A DNA stretch of 64,000 nucleotides from NCBI GenBank assembly GCA_015478775.1, contig JADMKP010000008.1, forward strand, positions 434,076-498,075, written 5' to 3'. Positions 8,734 through 19,174 of the stretch are shown here, piece by piece. Position 1 is the first letter of the stretch, and each line of letters begins with the position of its first letter. This stretch comes from Fermentimonas sp. (GTDB lineage Bacteria; Bacteroidota; Bacteroidia; Bacteroidales; Dysgonomonadaceae). Made by a program: the position numbers and the translations under genes. The notes beneath the pieces were generated by a model that saw nothing but the letters and a program-made list of their open reading frames with translations, was not told the DNA's origin and did no database searches.

Positions 8734-10116
8734 ATGAAGACTCTTTTTGACAAGATATGGGATGCACATTCAGTTACAACCATAACTGATGGTCCCACAC
8801 AACTTTATATCGACAGGCATCTTTGCCACGAGGTAACGAGTCCACAAGCATTCGACGGCCTTCGCAAGAGAGGATTAAAGGTTTTCCGCCCTGAGCTGAC
8901 TACACTTACAGCCGACCATAATATTCCAACTTTAGGACAAGAGAGTCCCATTCGCGATAATATTTCACGTTTTCAAGTAGAGACACTGTCCAGAAACTCA
9001 AAGGAGTTCGGTCTCACATACTATGGTTTAGGAAACCCGAAAAATGGTATAGTGCACGTCATCGGTCCCGAAAATGGGTACACCCAACCGGGCATGACAA
9101 TTGTTTGTGGCGATAGTCACACCTCTACGCACGGTGCATTTGGTGCAATTGCTTTTGGTATTGGCACAAGCGAGGTTGAGATGGTGCTTGCAACACAGTG
9201 CATCTTGCAAACCCGACCAAAGACAATGCGCATTAATTTTGAAGGTAAGCTGAGCGAAAATGTAGGCTCAAAAGATATGGCACTTTATATGATTTCGCAG
9301 CTTTCAACAGGTGGTGCCACCGGATATTTTGTTGAGTATGCAGGTGAGGCAGTGCGCAATCTTACAATGGAAGAGCGCATGACACTTTGTAACCTAAGTA
9401 TTGAGATGGGTGCACGTGGAGGTTTAATAGCTCCCGATGAAACCACAATTAATTACATACAAGGACGTGAATTCGCTCCCAAAGGTGAAAAATGGGAAGA
9501 AGCTGTAGCATACTGGAAAACTCTTCACACTGATGAGGGTGCCAAGTTTGATAAAGAGGTAACATATGATGCTACCAAAATACCCCCTATGATAACATAC
9601 GGAACCAATCCTGGTATGGGAATGCCAATCTTTGGCTCAATACCACAACTCGACGAAATAGATGCTGCTGGTAAGATCTCATTCCAGAAGTCGCTCCGTT
9701 ATATGGGCTTCACCCCTGGTCAAAAGCTCGAAGGTAAAGAAATCGACTATGTTTTCCTCGGAAGTTGTACAAACGGTAGAATAGAGGATTTCAGACTGTT
9801 TACCGACTATGTAAAAGGTAAAAAGAAAGCAGATAATGTTATCGCATGGCTTGTGCCTGGTAGCTGGAAAGTTCGCAAGCAGATAAAAGAAGAAGGTCTT
9901 GACACGATACTAGAAGAAGCTGGATTTGAAATACGCCAGCCTGGTTGTTCTGCCTGTCTTGCAATGAATGATGATAAGGTTCCTGCTGGCAAATATGTAG
10001 TTTCTACATCCAACCGTAACTTCGAAGGTCGTCAAGGCCCCGGTGCAAGAACAATATTGGCAAGCCCGTTAGTTGCTGCAGCTGCAGCAGTCAACGGTAA
10101 AATCACTCAACCTTAA
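8734..10116 (+). CDS. leuC: 3-isopropylmalate dehydratase large subunit
   Basis: A 460-residue aconitase-family protein with the 4Fe-4S ligands C345 (in GSCTNGR), C405 and C408 (in GCSACLAMN), at spacing identical to E. coli LeuC. With LeuD it isomerises 2-isopropylmalate to 3-isopropylmalate. In organisms with the citramalate route the same enzyme also converts citramalate to beta-methylmalate, which fits the cimA-like gene two positions downstream. It starts 57 bp after leuA and ends 13 bp before leuD. Confidence 0.97.
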   Translation: MKTLFDKIWDAHSVTTITDGPTQLYIDRHLCHEVTSPQAFDGLRKRGLKVFRPELTTLTADHNIPTLGQESPIRDNISRFQVETLSRNSKEFGLTYYGLGNPKNGIVHVIGPENGYTQPGMTIVCGDSHTSTHGAFGAIAFGIGTSEVEMVLATQCILQTRPKTMRINFEGKLSENVGSKDMALYMISQLSTGGATGYFVEYAGEAVRNLTMEERMTLCNLSIEMGARGGLIAPDETTINYIQGREFAPKGEKWEEAVAYWKTLHTDEGAKFDKEVTYDATKIPPMITYGTNPGMGMPIFGSIPQLDEIDAAGKISFQKSLRYMGFTPGQKLEGKEIDYVFLGSCTNGRIEDFRLFTDYVKGKKKADNVIAWLVPGSWKVRKQIKEEGLDTILEEAGFEIRQPGCSACLAMNDDKVPAGKYVVSTSNRNFEGRQGPGARTILASPLVAAAAAVNGKITQP

Positions 10117-10129
10117 TAATTATATTAAA

Positions 10130-10729
10130 ATGGATAAATTTACAACAATAACATCAACATATGTTCCGCTTCCAATTGAGAATGTGGATACAGATCAAAT
10201 AATACCCGCACGCTTCCTTAAAGCCACAACAAGAGAAGGATTTGGCGACAATCTTTTTGCCGACTGGCGATATGAAAAGGATGGAAGCCCTAAAAGCGAT
10301 TTCGTACTAAATAATCCAACATATAAAGGAGAAGTTTTAGTAGCAGGAAAGAACTTCGGAAGTGGAAGTAGTCGCGAGCACGCCGCTTGGGCAATTGGAG
10401 GCTATGGATTTAAGGTTGTTGTTTCTAGCTTCTTTGCCGATATATTTCAAAACAATGCACTAAACAACGGCATACTTCCAGTGGTAGTATCTGATGAATT
10501 TCTCAGTCAACTGTTTGCATCTTCTGATAACGATGCCAATGCAACGGTTACTGTAAATCTTGAAAATCAGATAATAACCAACAACTCAACCGGAGAGTCT
10601 GAATCATTCGAGATAAATTCCTATAAAAAGGAGTGCCTTCTAAAAGGTCTTGATGATATCGATTTTCTGATGTCTAACATGGATAAGATATTGCAATTTG
10701 AGCAACAGCGACCATTTGCATATAAATAA
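10130..10729 (+). CDS. leuD: 3-isopropylmalate dehydratase small subunit
   Basis: A 199-residue swivel-domain protein with [12 protein letters not shown] near the N-terminus and the [12 protein letters not shown] signature that binds the substrate carboxylate. Start chosen at the ATG at 10130: a longer in-frame ORF reaches back into leuC, but the family N-terminus ([15 protein letters not shown]) begins here, 13 bp after the leuC stop. It forms the heterodimer with LeuC. Confidence 0.96.
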   Translation: MDKFTTITSTYVPLPIENVDTDQIIPARFLKATTREGFGDNLFADWRYEKDGSPKSDFVLNNPTYKGEVLVAGKNFGSGSSREHAAWAIGGYGFKVVVSSFFADIFQNNALNNGILPVVVSDEFLSQLFASSDNDANATVTVNLENQIITNNSTGESESFEINSYKKECLLKGLDDIDFLMSNMDKILQFEQQRPFAYK

Positions 10730-10776
10730 GGTAAATGGCTAGGTCATAACCCATCGCCTAAAACATTTTGGGAAAT

Positions 10777-12327
10777 ATGAGAAAAATAGAGATAATGGAT
10801 ACCACCCTTCGCGATGGTGAACAAACATCCGGTGTTTCATTCGCAGCGCAGGAAAAGCTGAGCATAGTAAGGCTTTTGCTTGATGAACTTAAAGTAGACA
10901 GGGTAGAGATCGCCTCAGCGCGAGTATCCGAAGGCGAGTTTAAGTCGGTTCAAAAAATGGCTCAATGGGCCAAAAAGAATGGTCATATTGATAAACTCGA
11001 AGTGCTTGGTTTTGTAGATGGAACCACATCATTAGAATGGATATTTAAAGCTGGGTGTAAAGTGGTGAATCTACTTTGCAAAGGTTCAAAAAAGCATTGC
11101 AAATATCAGCTTAAGAAGACTACAGAAGAGCACCTTGGTGATGTTAAACGATGCGTCAACAAAGCCATAGAGATGGGTCTTTCAGTCAACCTCTATTTAG
11201 AGGATTGGTCAAATGGAATGCGCGATTCTAAGGATTATGTATTTCAAATGGTGGATGGGCTAAAAGATGAACCTATTACAAGGTTTATGTTGCCCGACAC
11301 TCTTGGGATATTAAATCCCGATGAAGCCGGTAAGTTCTGTGCTGAAATGATTGAGCGTTACCCCTATCTCCATTTTGATTTTCATGCTCATAACGATTAT
11401 GATCTTGCTGTTGCAAATGTATACGAGGCAATAAAAGCAGGAGTCAAAGGGGTTCATGTTACGGTAAACGGACTCGGCGAGAGAGCTGGTAATGCACCTT
11501 TAACAAGTGTTGCAGCGCTCATACACGATCATTTAGGCTATACAACCAATATGGATGAGACAAAGCTTTATAGCGTAAGTAAGGTGGTAGAGAGCTACTC
11601 AGGAGTGCGTATCCCAAATAATAAACCCGTAATCGGTGATAATGTATTTACACAGGTGGCAGGTATTCATGCTGATGGCGATAAGAAAAAAAATCTATAT
11701 TACAACAATCTCATGCCTGAGCGTTTCGGGCGTTACAGAGAGTACGCATTAGGCAAAAATGCAGGGCGCTCAAACATCATAAAAAATCTAGAGACGTTAG
11801 GAATTGAGCTTAATGATGAGGCTACAAAAAAAGTAACTGCTCGAATCATCGAGCTTGGTGATAAGAAAGAGTTAGTAAGCATTGACGAGCTGCCATACAT
11901 TGTATCAGATGTTTTAAAGAATGGCAACGATTACAAAGATATTAAAATGCTCAATTATTCGTTGTCTCTCACCGATGGGTTGAGACCAACCGCAACCTTA
12001 AAGATATCAATCAAAGGCAAAGTTTATCAAGAAACCGCTGCAGGAGATGGTCAGTATCATGCATTTTCTAAAGCGATGTTTAAGATATATAGACAGTTAT
12101 CTAAGCCGGTGCCCGAGCTTATAGATTATGAGGTTGTAATACCGCCCGGTGGTAAAACAAATGCATATGTGCAAACAATTATTACATGGAAGTTTGAAGA
12201 GAAAATATTTAAAACCAGAGCGCTTAGTATCGACCAAACAGTGGCTGCTATTAGTGCTACAATGAAGATGCTTAATATGCTCGAGAGTGGGAATATCCCC
12301 AATATGAATTATTTGCCACTTCCATAG
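10777..12327 (+). CDS. cimA: probable (R)-citramalate synthase, Leptospira type
   Basis: A 516-residue DRE-TIM protein ([38 protein letters not shown]) with a C-terminal LeuA-like regulatory domain. It is often labelled a second 2-isopropylmalate synthase. Its sequence instead follows Leptospira interrogans citramalate synthase closely (VDRVEIASARVS, LGFVDG, YLEDWSNG, LPERFGR, YALGK). Residues corresponding to the Leptospira pyruvate pocket, recalled as R16, D17, L81, L104, Y144, E146 and T179, are present at a constant offset of 4: R12, D13, L77, L100, Y140, E142, T175. It would condense acetyl-CoA and pyruvate, allowing threonine-independent isoleucine synthesis through LeuCD and LeuB. The ATG at 10777 is preferred to a TTG at 10768. 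The function is inferred, not proven. Confidence 0.8.
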   Translation: MRKIEIMDTTLRDGEQTSGVSFAAQEKLSIVRLLLDELKVDRVEIASARVSEGEFKSVQKMAQWAKKNGHIDKLEVLGFVDGTTSLEWIFKAGCKVVNLLCKGSKKHCKYQLKKTTEEHLGDVKRCVNKAIEMGLSVNLYLEDWSNGMRDSKDYVFQMVDGLKDEPITRFMLPDTLGILNPDEAGKFCAEMIERYPYLHFDFHAHNDYDLAVANVYEAIKAGVKGVHVTVNGLGERAGNAPLTSVAALIHDHLGYTTNMDETKLYSVSKVVESYSGVRIPNNKPVIGDNVFTQVAGIHADGDKKKNLYYNNLMPERFGRYREYALGKNAGRSNIIKNLETLGIELNDEATKKVTARIIELGDKKELVSIDELPYIVSDVLKNGNDYKDIKMLNYSLSLTDGLRPTATLKISIKGKVYQETAAGDGQYHAFSKAMFKIYRQLSKPVPELIDYEVVIPPGGKTNAYVQTIITWKFEEKIFKTRALSIDQTVAAISATMKMLNMLESGNIPNMNYLPLP

Positions 12328-12454
12328 TAGTTCAAGCGTTATGATTTAACATCACTCTCATTTTACTATTCAAAGTACAGAAAATCAAAACAAATAAGTC
12401 TGAAATAAAAACAAAACATATTTTAGACAACAAATAAAAAAATATATTAAACTA

Positions 12455-13525
12455 ATGAAATTGAATATAGCGGTATTACCCGGAGACGGTATTGGTCCCG
12501 AGATCATGAAGCAGGCATTAAAAGTTACAGAGGCAATATGCAGCAAATTTGGGCACGAGTTCAATTACAAAGAAGCTATTGTTGGTGCTAATGCAATTGA
12601 TGCCACGGGCGATCCATATCCTGCACAAACTCACGAGCTATGTATGCAGAGTGATGCAATACTCTTTGGAGCAATTGGCGATCCTAAATATGATAACGAC
12701 CCCAACGCTAAGGTTCGTCCCGAGCAAGGTTTACTTCGTATGCGTAAACAACTGGGTCTCTATGGAAATATCCGCCCCGTAATGACATTCCCTTCACTTC
12801 TTCATAAATCACCACTACGTGCCGATTTAGTTGAAGGTGCCGATTTTGTATGTATAAGAGAGCTCACCGGAGGCATTTATTTTGGTAGCCCTCAAGGTCG
12901 TAGCGAAGATGGTAATACAGCATATGATACATCTGTATATACACGAGAAGAAATTGAACGCGTCTTACATCTTGCATATAAATTTGCCGGACAGCGCCGA
13001 AAAAAGTTAACCGTTGTAGATAAAGCAAACGTAATTGCAACTTCACGACTTTGGAGACAGATAGCACAAGAAATTGCTCCACAGTATCCTGATATCGAAA
13101 CCGATTATCTTTTTGTAGACAATGCAGCAATGCGCATAATTCAATGGCCAAAAAGTTTTGATGTGATGGTTACAGAAAACCTATTTGGAGATATTCTTAC
13201 AGATGAAGCATCAGTAATTACTGGCTCAATGGGCTTGCTCCCTTCCGCTTCAATGGGAATTCATACATCTCTTTTCGAACCAATTCACGGTTCATATCCA
13301 CAAGCAGCCGGCAAAGATATTGCTAATCCTGTTGCAATGATTCTTTCGGTAGCTCTAATGTTTGAGTATGCATTCAATCTAGCAAAAGAAGGAGCACTTA
13401 TACGAGAAGCTGTAAATGCCAGTCTCGAAGAAGGTGTTGTAACGGAAGATATTGCCGATGGAGGAAAAATATACAAGTTGAGCGAAGTAGGTGAGTGGAT
13501 TACCAATTATATTAAAAACATATAA
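12455..13525 (+). CDS. leuB: 3-isopropylmalate dehydrogenase
   Basis: A 356-residue NAD-dependent beta-decarboxylating dehydrogenase. It shows the N-terminal [11 protein letters not shown], substrate-binding arginines in the [21 protein letters not shown] region, VDKANV with the catalytic lysine, and the NAD-binding [18 protein letters not shown] loop. It oxidises and decarboxylates 3-isopropylmalate to 4-methyl-2-oxopentanoate, and could also turn beta-methylmalate into 2-oxobutyrate for isoleucine. A 127-bp gap before it holds no obvious terminator, so it is taken as part of the operon. Confidence 0.96.
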   Translation: MKLNIAVLPGDGIGPEIMKQALKVTEAICSKFGHEFNYKEAIVGANAIDATGDPYPAQTHELCMQSDAILFGAIGDPKYDNDPNAKVRPEQGLLRMRKQLGLYGNIRPVMTFPSLLHKSPLRADLVEGADFVCIRELTGGIYFGSPQGRSEDGNTAYDTSVYTREEIERVLHLAYKFAGQRRKKLTVVDKANVIATSRLWRQIAQEIAPQYPDIETDYLFVDNAAMRIIQWPKSFDVMVTENLFGDILTDEASVITGSMGLLPSASMGIHTSLFEPIHGSYPQAAGKDIANPVAMILSVALMFEYAFNLAKEGALIREAVNASLEEGVVTEDIADGGKIYKLSEVGEWITNYIKNI

Positions 13526-13610
13526 TATTGACTCCAAATGCATTTGTTTAAAATTCATGCAAAAAAATAGAAGACGTCTTTATTATAATATGTAGTAAGT
13601 TAAACTATAA

Positions 13611-15455
13611 ATGAATAAAATTACTAATAAAATAGGCAATTTACGAAGTGCAACCAGCACTCAAGGAAGGCGAATGGCAGGTGCCAGAGCTTTGTGGCAT
13701 GCCAATGGCATGACCAAAGAGCAAATGGGTAAGCCCATTATTGCTATAGCCAACTCATTTACTCAGTTTGTGCCGGGTCATGTTCACCTTCACGATATAG
13801 GTCAGATGGTGAAAAAAGAGATTGAGAAGCTCGGTTGTTTTGCTGCCGAATTTAATACAATTGCTGTTGATGATGGAATTGCCATGGGTCACGATGGTAT
13901 GTTATACTCATTGCCCTCTCGCGATCTAATTGCAGATTCTATAGAGTATATGGTAAATGCTCATAAAGCAGACGCACTAATCTGCATTAGCAATTGCGAT
14001 AAGATAACACCCGGAATGCTAATGGCTGCGATGCGATTAAATATCCCTGCCATCTTTGTTTCGGGGGGACCCATGGAAGCGGGTAAGATTGGAGATGAGC
14101 AGGTAGATTTAATAAATGCTATGATTGAATCTGCCGATGATTCTGTGTCCGACGAGCGTGTATCTCAGCTTGAGGTTTCGGCATGTCCTACCTGCGGATC
14201 ATGCTCTGGCATGTTTACTGCAAATTCAATGAACTGCTTAAATGAAGCAATTGGTCTTGCACTTCCGGGTAATGGCACTATTTTGGCTACTCACTTAAAT
14301 AGAAAAGAGCTGTTTGTCAGAGCTGCAAAACAGATTGTGAAAAATGCCGAGAAATATTATTTCGAAGGCGATGAAACCGTACTTCCTCGTAATATTGCAA
14401 CTCGTCAGGCGTTTTTAAATGCCATTACTCTTGATATTGCTATGGGTGGTTCAACAAATACCATTCTTCATACATTGGCAATTGCTCATGAGGGTGAGAT
14501 AGATTTTAATCTCGATGATATAGATGCACTTTCCCGTCTCGTTCCTTGCGTTTGTAAAGTTGCACCTAATTCAAAAGATTATCACATTCAGGATGTTAAT
14601 CGTGCAGGTGGAATAATGGGTATATTAAAAGAGCTTGCCAATGCAGGCTTGCTCGATACTTCGGTTTACAGAGCCGATGGACTTACACTTGCCGAAGCTA
14701 TAGATAAATATGATATTACAAAAGAGGTGCCGGATGATGAGGCGCTAGATATTTATTCCTCGGCACCAGGCAATAAACGTAATCTGGTAATGGGGTCGCA
14801 AAATGCACGTTATAAAGAACTAGACAGCGACAGGCAAAATGGTTGCATCAGGAGCGTTGAGCATGCTTATACCAAAGATGGCGGCTTAGCAATCCTAAAG
14901 GGCAATATTGCTCATAATGGTTGTGTAGTAAAAACTGCCGGTGTAGATGAAAGTATATGGAAATTTACCGGAAATGCCAAAGTGTTTCACTCACAAGATG
15001 ATGCTTGCATTGCAATTCTTAAGAATGAGGTGATTGCAGGTGATGTTGTGGTTATTCAGTACGAAGGACCAAAAGGTGGGCCCGGTATGCAAGAGATGCT
15101 TTATCCCACATCATATATCAAGGCAAAACACCTTGGCGAGAAGTGTGCACTTATTACCGATGGCAGGTTCTCTGGGGGCACATCTGGTTTGTCTATTGGT
15201 CACATCTCTCCTGAAGCTGCTGCGGGTGGCAATATTGCACTTGTTATAGATGGTGATACAATTGAAATTGATATTCCAAATCGCACTATCAATATAAAAA
15301 TTAGCGATGAGGAACTAAAAAATAGAAGAACTGAGGAGGAGGCAAAAGGCGTGAATGCGTTTAAGCCTTTGCGCGATAGAAAAATTTCTCAGGCGTTACA
15401 GGTCTATTCTCACTTTGTGAGTTCGGCCGATAAGGGAGCTATAAGGATAATTTAA
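13611..15455 (+). CDS. ilvD: dihydroxy-acid dehydratase
   Basis: A 614-residue IlvD/Edd-family iron-sulfur dehydratase. Cluster and Mg ligands are in [12 protein letters not shown] and [19 protein letters not shown], with [15 protein letters not shown] in the C-terminal domain. It dehydrates 2,3-dihydroxy-3-methyl-valerate and -butyrate to the 2-oxo acids, a step shared by valine, isoleucine and leucine synthesis. The 85-bp gap before it holds two perfect palindromes (CAAATGCATTTG at 13535 and AAGACGTCTT at 13571) of unknown meaning. IlvB follows after 24 bp. Confidence 0.97.
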   Translation: MNKITNKIGNLRSATSTQGRRMAGARALWHANGMTKEQMGKPIIAIANSFTQFVPGHVHLHDIGQMVKKEIEKLGCFAAEFNTIAVDDGIAMGHDGMLYSLPSRDLIADSIEYMVNAHKADALICISNCDKITPGMLMAAMRLNIPAIFVSGGPMEAGKIGDEQVDLINAMIESADDSVSDERVSQLEVSACPTCGSCSGMFTANSMNCLNEAIGLALPGNGTILATHLNRKELFVRAAKQIVKNAEKYYFEGDETVLPRNIATRQAFLNAITLDIAMGGSTNTILHTLAIAHEGEIDFNLDDIDALSRLVPCVCKVAPNSKDYHIQDVNRAGGIMGILKELANAGLLDTSVYRADGLTLAEAIDKYDITKEVPDDEALDIYSSAPGNKRNLVMGSQNARYKELDSDRQNGCIRSVEHAYTKDGGLAILKGNIAHNGCVVKTAGVDESIWKFTGNAKVFHSQDDACIAILKNEVIAGDVVVIQYEGPKGGPGMQEMLYPTSYIKAKHLGEKCALITDGRFSGGTSGLSIGHISPEAAAGGNIALVIDGDTIEIDIPNRTINIKISDEELKNRRTEEEAKGVNAFKPLRDRKISQALQVYSHFVSSADKGAIRII

Positions 15456-15479
15456 TATTCACAACTAAAGAGTTTAATT

Positions 15480-17246
15480 ATGAACAAAGATATTCAAACT
15501 CAAGCAACAACTACTTCTTCTGGAAATAATTCAGAGGGTGGTAAAGAAATAATGCAAGGTAGCGAAATACTAATTCGTTCTTTGCTTGCCGAAGGTGTTA
15601 ATACAATGTTTGGCTATCCCGGAGGTGCAATTATGCCGGTATTCGATGCACTATATGACCATAAAGATAAGATCAGACACATCTTGGTGCGACACGAGCA
15701 GGGTGCAGTTCATGCTGCTCAGGGCTATGCAAGAGTTTCAGATAAAGTAGGAGTGGCATTAGTTACTTCTGGTCCTGGTGCAACAAATACGGTTACCGGA
15801 ATCACCGATGCAATGATGGATAGTACTCCCATGGTAGTTATATCCGGTCAGGTAGCCTCCGGGCTGCTAGGCTCAGATGCATTTCAGGAAGCGGATGTTA
15901 TAGGCGTAACTTTGCCAATCACGAAATGGGCATATCAAATAAGACGTGTTGAGGATATCTCATGGGCGGTGTCAAGAGCTTTTTATATAGCTTCAAGCGG
16001 TCGCCCTGGCCCCGTACTGCTCGATATTGCCAAAGATGCTCAGATTAATAGTTGTGAGTACTCCTATAGCAAAACCGATTTCCTTCGCAGTTATCAACCA
16101 AGTCCCAAAGTAGAGTATGATAAAATTGCAGAGGCTGCAGAAATTATCAATAATGCAAAAAAACCCTTTGCATTGGTGGGACAGGGTGTAGTTCTTGGCA
16201 GTGCCGAGGAGGAGCTCAAGCAATTTCTCGAAAAATCTAATATTCCGTTTGGTTCAACAATACTAGGACTGTCTGCCATGCCAAGCAATCATCCACTCAA
16301 CTTCGGTATGTTGGGTATGCATGGTAATGTTGCACCTAATATGATGACAAACGAGTGTGATGTATTAATTGCAATTGGTATGCGTTTTGACGATAGGGTA
16401 ACGGGCGACTTAAAGACATATGCCAAACAAGCAAAAGTAATTCATTTTGATATCGATCCTGCTGAGATTGATAAGAACGTAAAAACTACCGTTAAGGTTA
16501 TCGGTGATGCAAAGGAGACTCTTCCTTTGGTTACACAGCAACTTCAAAATATGACTCGCGGTGAATGGATAGAAAAATTCAATCCTTATGTAGAAAAAGA
16601 ATACGATTGTGTTATAGATAGTGAACTTTATCCTCAAGTGGGAGAAATAAAGATGGGCGAAGTGATTAACAAAGTAACCGAGGCAACCCATAACAAGGCT
16701 ATATGTGTAACCGATGTTGGTCAGCATCAGATGATGAGCACCCGTTATTTCAAATTTACACAGTCACGTAGTATGGTAACATCAGGTGGATTAGGAACTA
16801 TGGGCTTTGGTCTACCCGCCGGTATTGGTGCTAAGTATGGTGCTCCCGACAGAACCGTATGTATCTTTGTAGGCGATGGTGGTTTGCAAATGACAATGCA
16901 GGAGTATGGCACAATTATGGAGTATGACCTTGATGTTAAAATAATACTACTTAATAACAACTATCTGGGTATGGTGCGACAGTGGCAAGAACTTTTCTTT
17001 AAAGAACGTTACTCCGAAACTCATCTTAAGAACCCCGATTTCGTAAAGGTTGCAGATGCTTATAATATTAAGGGACGTAAAGTTTCACATCGCGAAGATC
17101 TTGATGATGCTATCAGTGAGATGTTAAATCATAAAGGAGCATTTCTTCTTGAGGTGGTTGTTGAGACAAAAGGGATGGTTTATCCTATGGTACCCTCGGG
17201 TGGATGTGTTACAAATATACTTCTAGGCAATGGTCATACGTTGTAA
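15480..17246 (+). CDS. ilvB: acetolactate synthase large subunit
   Basis: A 588-residue thiamine-diphosphate enzyme: an N-terminal PYR domain with the activating glutamate in VRHEQGAVHAA, a central FAD-binding domain, and a C-terminal PP domain with GDGGLQMTMQE and downstream Asn for ThDP/Mg. It makes 2-acetolactate and 2-aceto-2-hydroxybutyrate. The first 24 residues are a low-complexity Thr/Ser/Asn-rich extension before the conserved QGSEILIRSLLAEGV; an alternative ATG at 15552 would remove it. It is followed after 44 bp by the regulatory subunit gene. Confidence 0.96.
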   Translation: MNKDIQTQATTTSSGNNSEGGKEIMQGSEILIRSLLAEGVNTMFGYPGGAIMPVFDALYDHKDKIRHILVRHEQGAVHAAQGYARVSDKVGVALVTSGPGATNTVTGITDAMMDSTPMVVISGQVASGLLGSDAFQEADVIGVTLPITKWAYQIRRVEDISWAVSRAFYIASSGRPGPVLLDIAKDAQINSCEYSYSKTDFLRSYQPSPKVEYDKIAEAAEIINNAKKPFALVGQGVVLGSAEEELKQFLEKSNIPFGSTILGLSAMPSNHPLNFGMLGMHGNVAPNMMTNECDVLIAIGMRFDDRVTGDLKTYAKQAKVIHFDIDPAEIDKNVKTTVKVIGDAKETLPLVTQQLQNMTRGEWIEKFNPYVEKEYDCVIDSELYPQVGEIKMGEVINKVTEATHNKAICVTDVGQHQMMSTRYFKFTQSRSMVTSGGLGTMGFGLPAGIGAKYGAPDRTVCIFVGDGGLQMTMQEYGTIMEYDLDVKIILLNNNYLGMVRQWQELFFKERYSETHLKNPDFVKVADAYNIKGRKVSHREDLDDAISEMLNHKGAFLLEVVVETKGMVYPMVPSGGCVTNILLGNGHTL

Positions 17247-17290
17247 TAGAGTTTAAAAGTTTAGGATTTTCATTTAATAAATCAGTAGAT

Positions 17291-17851
17291 ATGAACGATA
17301 ATAAAACATTATATACTATCACAATATTCTCTGAGAATACGGTGGGCGTACTTAATCAAATCAGTACAATATTCACTCGCAGGCAGTTAAATATAGAAAC
17401 ACTCTCAGTGTCACCATCCGCTATAACAGGTATTCACAAGTTTACTATTACCACATTCTCAAACGACGAGGAAGTGATGAAAAAGCTTACCAGGCAAATA
17501 GATAAACGGGTAGATATACTAAAGGCATATTACAATACCGACGATGATCTTGTTTTTCAGGAACTTGCACTTTATAAACTCTCCACAGAAAAGGTTATGG
17601 AGCATGGTACAGTTGAGTATTTGATCAGAAAGTATAACGTACGTGTACTTGAGATTACAAGCGATTGCATTGTATTTCTAAAAGCTGGTCATTATGCCGA
17701 AACTCAGGGCTTATTTGAGGAGCTGGCCGATAAAATTGGTGTACTACAGTTTGTTCGATCAGGCAGAATTGCAATTACTAAGTCTAAGGTAGAGCGACTT
17801 AGCGACATGTTAGCTAAACTAGAGGTTGAAGGTGTACAATCGGCATTCTAA
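17291..17851 (+). CDS. ilvN: acetolactate synthase small (regulatory) subunit
   Basis: A 186-residue protein with an N-terminal ACT domain (about residues 5-78; TITIFSENTVGVLNQIS...NIETLSVS) and the ALS_ss C-terminal domain. It binds the large subunit, raises activity and gives feedback inhibition by valine or related amino acids. The ATG at 17291 is chosen over an upstream in-frame ATG at 17204 that overlaps ilvB and adds residues not found in the family. Confidence 0.95.
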   Translation: MNDNKTLYTITIFSENTVGVLNQISTIFTRRQLNIETLSVSPSAITGIHKFTITTFSNDEEVMKKLTRQIDKRVDILKAYYNTDDDLVFQELALYKLSTEKVMEHGTVEYLIRKYNVRVLEITSDCIVFLKAGHYAETQGLFEELADKIGVLQFVRSGRIAITKSKVERLSDMLAKLEVEGVQSAF

Positions 17852-17955
17852 ATATTAATAATATCAAGAATTAAATAGAAGTTTATAAATTTATAATTAA
17901 ACCTTGTCATTCGACCTTTTATTAGGGAAAGTGAGAGGATAAAAGCTTAAAAAAT

Positions 17956-19002
17956 ATGGCAAAAATGAATTTTGGCGGTGTAGAAGAAAATGTTGTAACC
18001 CGCGAAGAGTTTCCGTTGAGTAAAGCTCAGGAGGTGATGAAGGATGAGATAATTGCTGTGATAGGGTACGGAGTGCAAGGTCCTGGGCAATCATTAAACC
18101 TTCGTGATAATGGCTTTAACGTTATCGTTGGACAACGCAAAGATAGTAAGACATGGGATAAGGCGGTTGCCGACGGATGGGTGCCAGGTGAAACACTCTT
18201 TGAAATTGAAGAAGCTTGCGAACGTGGCACTATAATTCAGTACCTGCTTTCCGATGCAGCACAGATACAATTGTGGGATACTGTAAAAAAACATCTTACA
18301 CCTGGCAAAGCTCTATATTTCTCTCACGGATTTGGAATAACCTACAAAGAGCGCACAGGTATTATTCCTCCAGCCGATGTAGACGTTATTTTGGTTGCAC
18401 CAAAAGGTTCGGGCACAAGTCTTCGCACAATGTTTCTCGAAGGTCGTGGCTTAAACTCAAGTTACGCCATCTTTCAAGATGCAACAGGAAGAGCATTCGA
18501 GAGAGCGGTTTCATTGGGGATAGGAGTAGGCTCGGGCTATTTGTTCGAAACAGACTTTAAGCGTGAAGTATTCTCAGATCTTACAGGCGAGCGTGGCTCA
18601 CTTATGGGTGCTATTCAAGGATTGATGTTAGCGCAGTATGAAGTTCTTCGTGAGAACGGACATTCACCTTCAGAAGCATTCAACGAAACTGTTGAAGAGC
18701 TTACACAATCGCTTATGCCTTTGTTTGCACAAAACGGAATGGATTGGATGTATGCCAACTGCTCAACAACCGCACAGCGTGGTGCATTAGATTGGATGGG
18801 ACCATTTCATGATGCAACAAAGCCAGTTTTCGAAAAGCTTTATAAGGAAGTTGCAAATGGCAATGAAGCTCAGCGTTCTATCGATAGCAACTCGCAACCC
18901 GATTATCGCGAAAAGCTTGAGGAGGAGTTAAAAGCACTTCGTGAAAGCGAAATGTGGCAAACGGGTGCCGTTGTACGAAAACTTCGCCCCGAAAATAATT
19001 AA
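17956..19002 (+). CDS. ilvC: ketol-acid reductoisomerase
   Basis: A 348-residue class I (short) KARI. The Rossmann motif is GYGVQGPGQSLNLRDNGF and the cofactor loop follows VGQRKDSKTW, where the Arg and Ser suggest preference for NADPH. The knotted C-terminal domain has the metal-binding Asp/Glu of SDLTGERGSLMGAIQG. It rearranges and reduces acetolactate to dihydroxyisovalerate and the isoleucine equivalent. It is the last gene of the operon. In many Bacteroides a fatty acyl-ACP thioesterase gene lies between ilvN and ilvC; here there is only a 104-bp gap. Confidence 0.96.
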   Translation: MAKMNFGGVEENVVTREEFPLSKAQEVMKDEIIAVIGYGVQGPGQSLNLRDNGFNVIVGQRKDSKTWDKAVADGWVPGETLFEIEEACERGTIIQYLLSDAAQIQLWDTVKKHLTPGKALYFSHGFGITYKERTGIIPPADVDVILVAPKGSGTSLRTMFLEGRGLNSSYAIFQDATGRAFERAVSLGIGVGSGYLFETDFKREVFSDLTGERGSLMGAIQGLMLAQYEVLRENGHSPSEAFNETVEELTQSLMPLFAQNGMDWMYANCSTTAQRGALDWMGPFHDATKPVFEKLYKEVANGNEAQRSIDSNSQPDYREKLEEELKALRESEMWQTGAVVRKLRPENN

Positions 19003-19098
19003 ATTGCACACTTTATTAGAAATTTAATTATTTCAGTAATTAAGGGATAATATAAATATATGGGTGGTAATCACCTAAAAATAATAGTCACCTATAAA

Positions 19099-19143
19099 GT
19101 AAAAAGAGACAAAGGTATAATAAGCCCAAGTCTCTTTTTTTTG
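19099..19143. terminator. bidirectional terminator after ilvC
   Basis: Arm AAAAAGAGAC (19101-19110) pairs with GTCTCTTTTT (19130-19139), loop 19 nt, followed by more T. Flanking A and T runs suit both the ilvC transcript and the convergent pdxA transcript. Confidence 0.8.
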
Positions 19144-19174
19144 TATCGTTATGTAACGTCCTAAAAATTATATC

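Noticed and set aside
13535-13580. Two perfect palindromes before ilvD as operators
   Set aside because: They are unrelated to each other, AT-rich and short, and sit inside the operon; chance is a sufficient explanation.
17204-17290. Longer ilvN start at 17204
   Set aside because: It overlaps the end of ilvB and adds residues not conserved before the ACT domain.
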